64,000 nucleotides of DNA. Source: Heterobilharzia americana. Lineage: Eukaryota; Platyhelminthes; Trematoda; Strigeidida; Schistosomatidae. Every line of letters starts with the position of its first letter. The stretch's first letter is position 1. Below are positions 47,166 through 59,892 of the stretch, in pieces. Where the stretch lies: the NCBI GenBank assembly GCA_944470555.2, contig OX104130.1, positions 55,709,491 to 55,773,490 on the forward strand. Reading direction: 5' to 3'. The position numbers were made by a program, and so were the translations under genes. The notes below the pieces were generated by a model. That model had not been told where the DNA came from. It saw only the letters and a program-made list of their open reading frames with translations, and made no database searches.

Positions 47166-48235
47166 AACAAAAAATTAGTACGAAAAGGGCGCCAAGAAAC
47201 ATCATAAAAATATTACGACAGTGAGAAGCCGAGAAAGTGATACAGAGAGAGGTTACAAAAAATGACCGAAACAACGTATGTGTAAAATAGAAGGGCTTTC
47301 CGAATTCTTGGTCAAGCCTTTTTGTTACTTTATCTGCACCATTGTCAGAACGCTGAAAGCAGCCAGATTAAACGATGCGAGTAGTTTCAGAATAGGTGAG
47401 CAAGATGATATCACACAGTCAGACAGCTTTGTGCAAGCAACTGTTTATAGACCGAGACGGTACAAACAGACCTGCATTTAATCAGTGACAGATAGCTGAG
47501 TGAAACGAGAACATGAATCAAGAAAATTTAAAATGATAGCGAAAAAAAAGTATGGGTCATCTGTAAAAGTTGCGACGATTAAGTGATACAGCATATGATT
47601 CAGTTCGACTTCATAATACAGATTTAGGCGTTTATAGGAAAGTTTGGGCAATGCATAAGAGTCTTATGTTTCAGTATAGTTTTACTATTTGCATATGGGT
47701 CGCGATACTGCCTCGACACTCAGATCGAAGCAGGTTATTGTTTTAAACTACTACCACCAAGCATTTGACTGAAAGTATGATCCATATGGGAGTGGAACAA
47801 AGAAAGGTGCTGGATCTCCATGACTGCCAGTTACCCAGGTGGGTTCACGTCATTCATCAGTTTCGGATGTTGGAACCCATGTGCACAACTAATTTGGAAT
47901 CAGAGTTTTCTAACATACCTACGTGAACTCCCTATGTATACGAACCCGGTGCTAGCGTTGTACATTTGCTTTCATCCTCGCATTTCTGTAAAAAAATCCT
48001 CCACCACGTGCATGCAGTGAGTAAGAAGTTATGAACGCGTGCTTGTATGAGAACATATTCAGAGGATAAGTGGGGTCATCTCACCCTCACCCATACAAGT
48101 GCACTATAAACAGATTACCTAACTGCACTGATTGGTCACTGGAGGGCAGCGAATTTCACCTTGTCTAATCCTTACTGATCATCGAATTCTATTGATCATT
48201 TCGCTATGTGGCCACCAAGATGGGAGGCTTACCAT
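47166..48235. other. no recognised feature
   Basis: Unrecognised, with short open stretches lacking support. Nothing similar to other repeats in the window was noticed. Confidence 0.4.
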
Positions 48236-48690
48236 CGCGGTGCACTTGGAGAGGTGTTAGTTGATTGGAGGCAATCGGCAGGAAGCCTTGGACCTAGGTT
48301 TCGTGGTTGTTGACACTCGTCAGCAAGGCGTATCTGCAACCTCGAGGTAAGAGATGTCCCCTGTGAGATTTGAACCAGTAGCACTCAGTTTTACAGTCAG
48401 TGACGTTACCACTAAGCCATTTAGGCCACTATTGGTCTCCTGTAGAACTAGATTAAAAGCACTGATAGGTCAACGGAGAGCAACCAATTCCATGTTGTTC
48501 ACGTTGTCTGTAGGAGGTCAATTACGAACAGAATAGCTTAGTAGTAACATTTCCGACTGCAACAATGAGTGATCCCAGTTAATATATCACAGGGGAAACC
48601 ACTTCCTTCTAGGGCTTACAGAAAAGAGTCAACAAGCAATAAATCTAGGTCAAGCGTTTCCTGCCGATTGCCTTTAGCTAACTAATAGAT
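48236..48690. repeat. fold-back element III, second copy
   Basis: ttggaggcaatcggcaggaagcc ... aaggcgtatctgcaacctcg on the left and tcaagcgtttcctgccgattgcc on the right are inverted. Between them lie tRNA-like pieces in both directions (ttaccactaagccatttagg; agcttagtagtaacatttccgac). More decayed than 38138-38566. Confidence 0.65.
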
Positions 48691-49214
48691 TTCTAGCTGC
48701 CTATTATTTGGAGAAATTAATAACAATGATAGATTCATCTCAGCAATTACGACACAATCAACCATAAGCCATTTAAAGTAATAATTGTATGAAGATAAGT
48801 AACAAAAATAATGATATTTGGTCAGTGAAACCTTTGTAGCTGATGAGACATTTAAACCCATGAACCCTTTTCTGTAAACTGATTGCAAAACCAACAAGGA
48901 ATAGATTTAAATGAAAACTCTGGAAGACCTGAGTATGATTGCACTTACGTGAGTTAATCAAGCTCAAAAAATGCACCAATGTTTCGACTGACGACAACTA
49001 TATATGTATGCACGCTCGAGTTTAGTCGTCAAATGATCAAATGTAATTCACTAGTGACAAACAGATATCTGAATTTTCAAGGTCACGGTATTCAGGTAAC
49101 AAGTACGCCCTTATCATGCACACTCATATTGGATTAAGGATGTTATCGATAGCGAAGTCAAAGGGAAATACGTGGATAACGAATTCATGCGTAACATTCT
49201 TATTGGTTTGGAAT

Positions 49215-49641
49215 TATCATTATTTGTCTCTTGAGTTCCCAGTGGAACATAGGGCTTCAGTAGCACATCGCCATTTCGCTCTCTTCTCTGTAGTCTTTTT
49301 AACTTGGCTCCACGACTATCCACAAGCTTTCATTTCTTCCCCACCGACCTTCGTGTCACCCTCGGACGCCCAACTCATCGTTTCTCATTCGAGTTCACTC
49401 GAGAGCCTGGCACGTGATGTACTCAAACGGTCTTCACAGTGTATGTCCAATCCAATCCAATCCATCTCCACTTTCTTCTGCATATTTGTTGGGCGATAGG
49501 TTGTTGGTTGGCTCATTGCCAACCAGCCATCCATCCAGATTTCTAGTTGCTTATTCTTTCCAGCTTTCTGATCTGATCTTCAGTATCGAGTGAGTGTAGG
49601 CGGCAGCTGTTGATGTATGTCTGCAGTTTGCTGAAAATGCT
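49215..49641 (-). mobile_element. TAA-tailed LINE, short 3' end copy
   Basis: The C-terminal region of the LINE ORF on the minus strand, closely matching 41460-41870, with a very short tail (attatttgtctc on plus). The flanks TTTGGAAT at 49207-49214 and 49642-49649 fit an 8-bp target duplication. Confidence 0.82.
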
Positions 49642-49649
49642 TTTGGAAT

Positions 49650-50234
49650 AGTCACTCAAATTTACCGAATTCATTACTCCGTCTTAGATAAATCTCCAAT
49701 CCAGATACTGTTGGTCTTTTTAACAGATAACACTAAGAAACAATTCAATCTGAAGAACTAAGGAAATATCCAGTGCCAAGAAATATAAAGACTGCCGATT
49801 TGTAGTACACATGAAGGGTGTTTGAGAACCTGATTAACTAAAAATATCATAAATTTGTTTATTAATTGTTCTAAGTCTGTGACCCTTGCGTTTGTTTTCA
49901 AGTAACGTTTAAAGTACCGTTTAACCTAAATGAAAACAATCTATCCACTTTAAGCCTCTACGATAATAAATTATCTCTAAACTGTTCAGTGTCATATTGA
50001 TGTCACACAAAATGAAATAAAACTGTCACATTTCAGTTTTCGTTATTTTAGAAAGTCAAGCGAACTTAGCCTACTATTATAAATCTATGAAAAACACAAC
50101 GCTTCTTCACTTTTGTTATTGTATCCACATGAGTGCTATTCCCTTGACAGAAAAGAAATCACCTCTTTACAATAGCATTTGTTCTGACTCCAGAATAAAT
50201 ACATAGACAAGCATAATTACACTCTAATCATATG
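49650..50234. other. no recognised feature
   Basis: AT-rich DNA without recognised features. Confidence 0.4.
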
Positions 50235-50460
50235 GCTCATTAATCTAGTCACTTGACTTTCAACGAAAGGATCATGGGTATGAACCCACCTCCGCCTACC
50301 GAGTTTTGGGCAACAAGGTGTCATCATTAACCGTCACATAATAGATGTGGCTCATTGCCTACTGCAAGAACGTGCATATAGTTGCTGAGCACATTTCGAT
50401 GCTTTTTTTAATTTAGTTGTTTGTGGGGAATTATTGGTTTCAAGTTGGTGTTTTTATTGT
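50235..50460 (+). repeat. tRNA-like short repeat plus fold-back I fragment
   Basis: ggctcattaatctagtcacttgac and gggtatgaacccacctcc resemble tRNA A and B regions. The tail atgtggctcattgcctactgcaagaacgtgcat matches 18700-18730. Bases 50418-50460 are an arm fragment of fold-back I. Confidence 0.5.
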
Positions 50461-50686
50461 TATTATTATTTATTCCTTTTCTTATATTATATTTTTTAAA
50501 TTCCTAAATCACGTTCGGTTCCGTTTAAAGCACAATCAAAGTTAACCTGATGAATTATTTTATCCTCGAAACTGCAACTGTTTTGTTGTATTTTTCATTT
50601 GAAACTAATAAAATGAAGACAAATGGAGTTATAAATAAGGCTAAAACTTTCTGTGCACCCCTTTCATATAATTATAAGTAATAATC

Positions 50687-50830
50687 GAGTGACTTTAAAG
50701 GCTACTCTAACAACTTCTGAGATAACCAATTACGTTTCTTTATTTTATGAAAAAACTACCTCACTTGAAATACTGAGACCTGAATGGCTATCCTAGCAGT
50801 TGCTAGGGTGACCTTTAGAGTCATTCAAAT
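50687..50830. repeat. fold-back element IV, second copy
   Basis: gtgactttaaaggctactctaacaacttctgagataacc is mirrored by ggctatcctagcagttgctagggtgacctttagagtcat with a loop of about 60 bp, as at 46880-47025. Confidence 0.75.
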
Positions 50831-50897
50831 AAGATTGAACGTATCCTGGCCAACAATGGACTGGATGGTTTGAAAAAACTTGGGCACCGAGTTAGTA

Positions 50898-51231
50898 TGA
50901 TTCATTGTATAGGATGTATTTCCACTTGTGTAATCCCGGCGTAGTATATTAGAACAAATGACAAAATAAACAAATATTTTGTATTATGCCTCAACGTTTC
51001 GATCTTGCTCCATATCACTATGTAATTGGATGATTGTAAAGGTCACCACTTTGTGTACCAAAACTTGAATATTAACCTGAAAACTAAGTGTCAGATTCGT
51101 ACTCTTGAAAAGGATCTTCCTAGCAAGATCGAAACGTTGAGGCATAATACAAAATATTTGTTTATTTTGTCATTTGTTCTAATATACTACGCCGGGATTA
51201 CACAATTGGAAATACATCCTATACAATGATT
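50898..51231. repeat. fold-back element V, 110-bp near-identical arms
   Basis: Left arm 50898-51009 and right arm 51122-51231 are almost perfect reverse complements (tgtaatcccggcgtag...atcttgct / agcaagatcg...cgggattaca), with a spacer of about 110 bp. The right arm includes gatcgaaacgttgaggc, a motif common at ends of Penelope-like elements. Confidence 0.85.
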
Positions 51232-54200
51232 CAAACAAAATGTTCTCGGAAAAAATTGCCAAGAAATTACACTGAAAGAAGCAAAAAGACAAACAGGTAT
51301 GAAGGAAAGAATGTTATTGTCAACACGTGGGGCAGTAGTCGTTAATTATGGTACACCTTGCACTAAAACCGTCATTTGCAAAATGTGCTTCATTCCCTCT
51401 CCTGCTTCTTTCTTGATTTGCTCTTCATACACCTGACTTGTCTCTTGCGTTTCTCTTGGCGGATCCTTACCCATTGCTGGCAATTCCCTATGATTTCTGC
51501 CACCCTCTCAACATATACTACTTATATCCATTCTTATCAGCAACACCTACTACAATACTACATAGTGATACAATTTAACTGTGTAACAAGTTTAAGGAAC
51601 TAACTAAAACGAAATGACAGTTCAATTCAATGGCCATATTCTACTCCAATACTAATTTCCATGTTGTTTCTGTGAAGTGTTTTCTGAAAATCTTATGATT
51701 GCAAAATATTATTCATGAATCTAGAACATTACACTCTGAAGAAGTTATTGAAATCAGCCTTTTGCACAAACTTAGTGTTCGAATAAAGTAGATTTGTATT
51801 GTTCATACTGAAAAATAATTGAAGGTAGAATGAAAATCTGGGTTGCACCAAGTCGATAACCCTGAGGCCGCTGGATCGGATCCCGTCACGACCCAGATTT
51901 TCACTTCACTTTAATCATCACTTGGTATCAAAGCTAACATACATATTGTTAACAAGATAACACTATCATTAATGATAGAAGAAAAGCACAGTGAAAAGTA
52001 AAAACACGGTTTGAATTAAGTTACAGGAACGTGAAAATTTTCGTCAATAATCATTTTCTTTAACAATGAACTGTTAAATACACTTGGACATACTGAGAAC
52101 TGAAATAAAAATATTATCTCCAATAAGCTGATTCATATAATCAGTTTATTATTTTTATGCTGAGATTTTTTTCTCTGATCAGCATATCAAAATCCTGAAT
52201 ACTGACTCAGGGGGTTCAAACAGACGGGCGACAACATAAGACTTTGTACTGTAGACACAACAAGTTATTATTGTATAAGTTCACCTCAAATCAGACAACC
52301 GGTTACTTTTGCAAATGCATGACTCTTAAGATTGGAATTTCACTTCGTTAGTGATAATGTTAGTAAATGTAGAATAACTGTCCTAACTATATAAAAGATT
52401 TCAATTCCAGTTCACTTCGAAAAGTATTTGATTAGGTCAACAATAATGTGTATAGTGGTGAACAAGATGCTTGCCTTCACATATCAAAGGCAGCATTGGT
52501 TTCAATGATATCATTGATAATGAAAAAATCTCTACTATTGTCTTGAAGTATCTAGTGCGTTATTCTATACATCGTAGTCAAAACCACGAAATCTCAAACA
52601 ACTAAATGAATGGTGTAAAACTAATGTAAGTATACATATTTTTTAGTAATCCTACATACATATATGATTGACACTGACCAGTTTCAACCAGCTTTAAGGC
52701 ATACATTACTTTATACTTGCGGATGCGTTTATGTGAAGTGGTACAATCCTTTCTGGTTCTCTGTTCTTAGTATTTGTCTAATTAAGGACTTATTAGGTTT
52801 ACAACAACTACAAAACCTTTAATTTAGTTAAACAAAGGGTTTGCAATAGAATAATTGATAGTACTGAAATCATAGCTTTATATCATAATACAAAACAATT
52901 GCTTTTACAACCAGTTCAAATGTGATAATTAGATTATGTTTTGCGTCTTACAACAAAAGAATGGAGTAGCAATATGGTCACTATTGAGTCACATTATAGG
53001 TTTTTTCATGAGACTAGTTAACACTACACTGAATATTCGACTTATCCCAGTTATGACACATACATGTTGACAATACTTTAATTATATATGGTGGGAACAA
53101 TAACTTTGAATTGATATTACAAGGATTTCGTAATTATCACCAGTCAAGAACACCTCATTACTTCATTTCTGAATGCACTCTAAGATCGTTGCCTAAATCT
53201 ACATGGAAGCAACTTGAAATGTAAGGTAGTATGTTCATTCAAAAGGTTGAATATTATTCCATCGAGGAAACGGCTACTTTATTCACTTCGTGACATAATC
53301 AGAGACATTCGCATTATTAATGCAGTAAAGATGCCAGTGACCTCGGAAAGTACGCATTTAAAACGATTGTCCTATCAAATTCATTAAAATACTGAAGTCA
53401 AAAATCGCTTACATCGACTCTACTGTTCTAGAAATACTCTGTTCAAAGGTGACATTACAGCAAAAATACCACAAGCTTTAACTGCATAGATCCAGACTTG
53501 ATTTTTAACACTAATAGAATCTTTTAAAGGCATCAAAACTGTCAACATAAATAACATGTTCATTTACATCTAAAAAGTGTCTTTCTAGTTCGAGTAACTA
53601 CTTACCATTTCTCTCTAAAAGAAATTCTGATATAATAGTGAATTACTTACTGGGAATGCAAGGTGTTTGTATGAAACAAAAAGTATGACCGAACGTCTTT
53701 TGAAAATGAAACGATGCAAGGAAAAGCTGATTTTTAATTTAAGCCTTCAGAAATTATAGCCCAGAGTAACTAATAAAGATGCTGTGATCTAACACTCACA
53801 CTAACAGCAAACCACTTGTAACATTGTATATTTTTTTTGTTAATAACCTGAGGTTTATCCACTACACTTATCGATCGAATTCATTTATAGACGTTAGCGT
53901 AAATGGCTGGGGTCAGCCTTGTAACGAGTGATCATACCGTATAAAGACAGATGAAATAGTGTTATGATGATATAACAAAACTTGTTACAAAATTTACTTA
54001 TATTTTTATCAGATGTTTCATGTTGGAATCATTTAACTGACTGGATTACATTTAGAAAGCATTATTAAGTGAATAATACAGTATTATTGTGTGCCAAATC
54101 AGATAAACAAAATAAAACGAGGCACTAAAATTTACAACAAAGGTCAAGTGATGATGATTTCACCTTAACTATACAATTGTGTAATCAAATAAAGACCAGG

Positions 54201-55510
54201 GATGACATCAATGAATGTCACATCTTTTTGAAAATATTTTGTGCCTCTTTTAAATAAAGTGCCAGTTTTCATTGATTTCCAGTCATAAATTTTAGTGTTT
54301 GAGATGTACTAAGAAATACATTTACAAAATTATTCTTCAGTTAGATTTATATTTGTTGGAAGTTTCGCTGTCAAACTAGGTATCATCGTTAATGCGGGCC
54401 ACTTTTGTGCAGTCACAGTGGTAATCATGACACTTAGTAATATACTGAGACTTTCTATAGCAAAAAACTTCAGCTGAAATGATGGTCCAGTTTGGATATC
54501 GATATTCTGACTTTTTATTTGCCTGCAAATATAATGTTCGTCAACAAAATGAACAGATACACATTTTACACTTGTTCTAAGTCAACTCACTTACAGTTGC
54601 CTGTGTTATTCTAAAAGCTAAAGAAAAATAATACAAAGTCAATCAGATTTGTATTAAATACTTAAGACATAATTTACGTCTACTTCAAACTCTGAATCAG
54701 TTTTGCCAATCTGTGTGCAATTATTATTCTTATTATTATGATTATGAATGGGATTTCATAGATCGCTCCAACAGTTTTTTTCAAAAAACAATCGAGTGTC
54801 ATAAGTGAATAAAACCAATCTACAATAGCATGCTTTCAAGTAGGTGCCATTAGATAAAAAAAAGTGCTAAATCAAGAAAATTTTCCCATCGTGGCTTGTA
54901 GTAAATTACAGTAATATGGTGTTCACAGTTGTTTCTTTAATCGAGACCAAAATAGTAACTATAAGTAGATTAATATTAGTTGAAGTGTCAAATATTGGAT
55001 TTCTATCAAAGTAAGTCTTTTTCAACAGTGACCACAGTGCCATGGCACCAAAGAAATGAAGTATGCATTGCTGACAAGTTTTGAGGTTTCAAATCAAACA
55101 GGTGTTGAGCATTTTGTGTTTTTCAGTGGTTTTTGGATCTAAATCGATTCTTCCCAAAGAGACGAAATCAATGTAGGACTTCGTACAGAGGGCATCACTT
55201 TAGGTAGTCACATTTTACAGCAGCAAACAAAGAATAAGTAAGTAGAAAAAGACTGATACTGTAGTTAGAAAAAGTGTATAGTAGGAGATAGGAGAAAAAA
55301 TGAAGGTAAGTAGAAATGTCCCATCTTTGAAGATGTAAAACAGTGAATATATTTGCACCATTGTGTTTTTCAGCCACATCATTAAGTGTCTTAAATAACT
55401 GGTTCCTATTACCTCGAGTCTCTTAGTCAGGCAGTCTACACTTGTTCAGGGGTTTCAAATCAACAGCCTGCAACTTCATGCACTGGAGCGTGAAAAAAAA
55501 GCTAATAAAA
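51232..55510. other. long stretch with little recognised
   Basis: Apart from a tRNA-like palindrome at about 51805-51925 (gaaggtagaatgaaaatctggg / cccagattttcacttcac), I recognised no gene or repeat in these 4 kb. A 60-codon minus ORF at 55195-55377 has no support. Confidence 0.4.
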
Positions 55511-57175
55511 ACCCAAGCGATAGCTGTTATTTTGACTTGGTGATATGAGCTGTGTATCACAATGAGCCAACGATCTATTTTGGTGAGGAAATTAGTTCCT
55601 TGAGGTCCAATCATACTACAAAGGTCTGTTGGATAGTGGTAAAACAAAAAGCAGATACCGCTGTAGAGTAAATAGCTAGTCTACGACTAAAGTTCGAAGG
55701 GAAGATTGTAACTGCCGAAAGGATGAAAGGATGAAAACATCAAAGTTTTTCAGGACTAAGCTAGTGTGTGGAAATTGGACTTATTTACACTATGGATCGC
55801 TCAACTTTAAAACAAAGGAGGGAAGTCTTTCTGTGACAACTAAAGGGGAATCAGTCTAACTAACATCGCATCCTAGGGTTGTTAGCTATACAACTTCTAA
55901 CTGGACATTGGGAAGAACAAACTCGAGAAAACTAGACGGGATTCATACCTGGGTGAGGGTACATTGACAAGAACTTCACTCTTTGTCACTTCCTGGGACA
56001 CAAGCATACGTAAAAACGACTGATACTTGCCATATTTCCTGACCTAAAGTTGGGATTTAGGTCTATCGGCCATGAGATCTTATAGTAGTGTCTAACTGCG
56101 AAAGAAGTATCGAGCAAGTATGCAACGCAAATTAAAGCTTTCTACTTAAAATCACGCAGCCATGTAAAGGCTTATGGAGAGTTGCCATATGGATTGACAA
56201 CTAGTGGTGTCTGCCACGGATGCCAACTGTCGCTCTTCCCATCCAACTTCGTTACAGATGCGTTATTAGACATAGATACCTCTAAGTTCACAGGGATTGA
56301 CTTACTCCCTGGGGGACACTCGCTTGACTTGGAGTATGGAGACAACATTGTCCTGTTAGGCGATGCTGACAAAATGCGTATTCTTATGAACGCATCGAGA
56401 AGAAATCTACGGCATCTGAGTTGGTCTGGGGTGCTTTTCGCATCTGTCAAGTGTAAGATGATGCTTCAGGACGAAGTGGTCAAATGGGAATGCATCAGCT
56501 CAAACAGGTTGTTTACTGACGAAATCACAGTTCGGATACAGAAGGCCCATTTAGAACTTGCCAACTCGCAGCATGTCTGGCGCCGGTGAGATATCTGACT
56601 ACCTAATAAAGGATGAGTTTACTGCGCTTCCCTCTGTCGTGCCCTACCGTATGGCTGGGAGACACAGACATTGAAAGTAGAGGACATGAAGATGTAACAG
56701 GTTACTGAACGCAGGTGACCGCAGTATTGGTCACTTATGGTAGAATTACAGTGTTGGCAATGTCAAAATTGAACCATCACCGATTTGCATGGTTTTAACA
56801 TGTGTTGCACATGTCGAGGTACTGACTTCTTCAATGTGTAGTGTTAGCTGAAGTAGGATTGGCTCGGAAGAAGACTTAGAGTGGTCATAAAAAAAACGTG
56901 ACATAAATCCATGAAGTCCATTACTGTTGGTCCAAGTCGTGTGTGGAGGTGTAGACTAGATTGGTTAGGATCCTCGAGGTAACAGATATCATGGTTAGAG
57001 ACCCTTGGTGACATGCCTGGAAATCCGTCAGATGTATTCAACTGTTGACATCTTTGAATGTTTGAACAATTGTATACCTTAACATCACTTTTTCTGTCCT
57101 GTTGTCTTTCACATACTGCTGTGTAGTAGCATGAACCGATGCATATCTCGGCCAGGTCTTACAGTGATTTTTTTT
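55511..57175 (+). mobile_element. decayed SR2-like LINE with 5' end, internally deleted
   Basis: Bases 55511-55690 match the 5' UTR of the 3.6-kb element (cgatagctgttattttgac ... aaaggtctgttggatagtgg). It then jumps to the RT region near 55830 and continues through SLDLEYGDNIVLLGDADKM (YGDN in place of YADD) and the C-terminal region to the 3' UTR. The endonuclease is deleted. Frames are broken. Confidence 0.82.
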
Positions 57176-57269
57176 TCTATTAGCCAGTTGTAAAGTGTGC
57201 GATCGAAATTCGATGATTATACTTTTCCAAACGATAATATGAATTTTCTTAATCAGACTAACTGAACTT

Positions 57270-58395
57270 AGCTATCTGGGGTATGAGAATCAGATATCAT
57301 CCCCACTGACTGGTGTCAATCACTGAAAAGAGAAGAATCCTCTTGTTATTACCACAAGGGAATCAGCCTGAAGGGGATTGTGCTCAAGATCCTACGTTTT
57401 GCATACATTAAACCCCTAAGTGAAGCTGGGGAAGAGCAAATCCCGGGAAAACCAGCAAGTATAAAACCTGGCAAACGGTTAATCGACAAAGTCTCCACCC
57501 TCCGGCAGGAACCTACAACACAGGTGTGCTTACTGGTGCCTGATACTGTCTTTATTCACCATCCAACACAGTCTGTCGAGAGGTTTTATGACAGTGTCTC
57601 TCACTAGAAGGGATGTTGAATAGGTGAACACTCCATTGAAGGCTCTATATTCTGACACCCGTTTTCGTGTGGAGGCTACAGTCAGGCATCAGGCGAGTTT
57701 TATACGTCAAGTGGCCTATTAGGAATGCTCAGTTTTTACACTTTTGTTGAAATTCATCACAGATGTGCACAACAATTCCTTCTGTCCAGCTGTGAAACAT
57801 GAATATGGAAAGTAAAGGATGTGAGAAAACTTCACATTTTCGACCATAATTGTCGCAACAGCACTACCCGGGTATCGTTGGACCACGGCGTTAGTAATCC
57901 TCACATTGGCGTAATCTCAGGTAAGAGGTAGGTCAGTCCATGAGGTTGTGAACCTTCATCGATTTAGGTTGCTGAGACATACGTTATGAAGAAATCATCA
58001 CCGTCTACTTCGAGGCACAACGATAGCTGCAACAAATTTATGTTGGAAAAAGGTCAAATGCTGTGGAAATAAAAAGTTTTACTAATGTGCATAGTCTTTG
58101 ACCGTTAGTTTTGATGGCGTAGGAGAAGTCAGACTTTCCAGTCCAGATCCACGTGACATCCAAAAAGTGAGACCAGGTGACAACGCTCTGACTGAAGCTA
58201 AGTGGAAAACATGCATTCACATATTACATTCATACCACATTTCGTTGTTTGTTAGACACCCCTTTTCCTCTTTTCGTATGACTTTTGGTTACATTTTTTT
58301 AACCATTTCCGTCCTTCAATCTTGTTGACTTGTATCTTGATTAGATTATGTGAAGTAGGGCAACTCCAACCGTTACAGTTCCATGTTGATATTGG
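57270..58395 (+). mobile_element. decayed SR2-like LINE remnant
   Basis: RT linker (tcctcttgttattaccacaagg), RT fragments, an apparent deletion of the RT core, then the C-terminal region (gtcagtccatgaggttgtgaacc) and 3' UTR (tgtgaagtagggcaactccaaccgttac). It directly follows the previous remnant, same strand. Confidence 0.75.
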
Positions 58396-59892
58396 TTTGA
58401 TTATTTTTCCGCAGTCCAGTGAAATTCTGTTATAACGTAAATACACTTTCTTTTGGTTATAAATGGATTTTTTAGGGATTAAATGACATAACCAACGCCT
58501 GAACTTTAAGAAACTGGATTATTTAAGCAACCACGTGCATATTCACGTGTTAGATAGTGAGTCACACCCATTGTGACAACTAATAATACTACTTGGTAGC
58601 CCAATTCTCGGTATGTGGAACAGAGTTTAAAGCGATAATTCACGGATTGAAATTCAACCGCCTAGACCAATGAATCATAGCTCCATCAATTCGTTTCACT
58701 AAAACTCACACTTCAGTGAATACAATACAACTTTTTTGAAGTGGAAATGACTATAAATTTTACAAAATGCGATATCCCTGACACTAAAGTGCGCTGTGTA
58801 GCAAAGAAAGTTAACTACTGAATGACATGAATATAGCGTGCCGATCACACCAAACAGTAGTCATTCAAATAAAATACAGCTTTTACACTTTTTGAATACA
58901 ATTTATTCAACTTTAAACGTAATGACCTTTGTAATCGCCTACATATGGCACTTTGATATAGGGGAAACATCTATCCACCATTAGTTAAGCAACAAACAAT
59001 CATGTCCTACATTAAGGTATTACCAGTTTTCCTATCAGATAACAATGTTTTATGTATTCAGCTACAGAATATTGACAATAACCTTAATTAAATACAGTTT
59101 TGGCTTTACCAGAGAAAGTAAGTGATTTCAGATGAAATTGTTGGTTAAATAAAGATAACATCCTCTATTTGAAGGACGAGATCCCTCGGGATTAATAATC
59201 TAGTTGTGTTTACAAAATAAAATCCTCAAACTGCGGTGCAGTAAACATACGACAGGCTTTTTGTGAAACCGAAATTAGAAACAATTAACACCGAAGGGCT
59301 TCTAGCCGACTCCCTAGAACTCCAGTGGATTTGAAAAAAAATGAAAACACTTCAGCTATAGCTACACATGATATAATTTTAGGTCGCAAGGTCGATTTTG
59401 ACAATATCGAGATTATTCAGAAATTATAAGGAACATCTCATAGCCGAATCTCCTCACATAAAGTGTAATCAAAATTATGTACATAAAAATGAGGGGATAA
59501 AACGTAGTTTGACCTGGTCTCAACCCATCACCCACATAACTGACATAATCAACGTACATACAATCAGAACTATCAACACACGTGTACATACAGATTTCAA
59601 TCTGTATTTCATGCACTCTTCACACACAATACACTACATATGGATATCTTTATTCAACAATTTGACAAGGCAGAATTATTCATGCAGAAGAACATATATT
59701 GGATATTGTAAATCCCAGTTCACCATAACTTTGATAAGGCTATTCGCATTAAATGGCAAAACGTCGGTCTAAACAAATTTCTTTTTAATTAGATTCACTG
59801 TGAAATACAAATACCAAGATAATTAAAGCTGTTTATGTTCCAAACGATAAACTTAGCTGTGCACTTATCTAGAATTATCAACTTAAAGTCAG
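58396..59892. other. no supported gene; one 124-codon open stretch
   Basis: The open stretch 59398-59772 is rich in Ile, Thr and His, with no recognised motif or splice context; I treat it as non-coding. The rest is AT-rich and unrecognised. Confidence 0.4.

Noticed and set aside
59398..59772. 124-codon plus-strand ORF
   Set aside because: Composition follows the local AT-rich background, no motif or splice context, and it overlaps an equally open minus frame.
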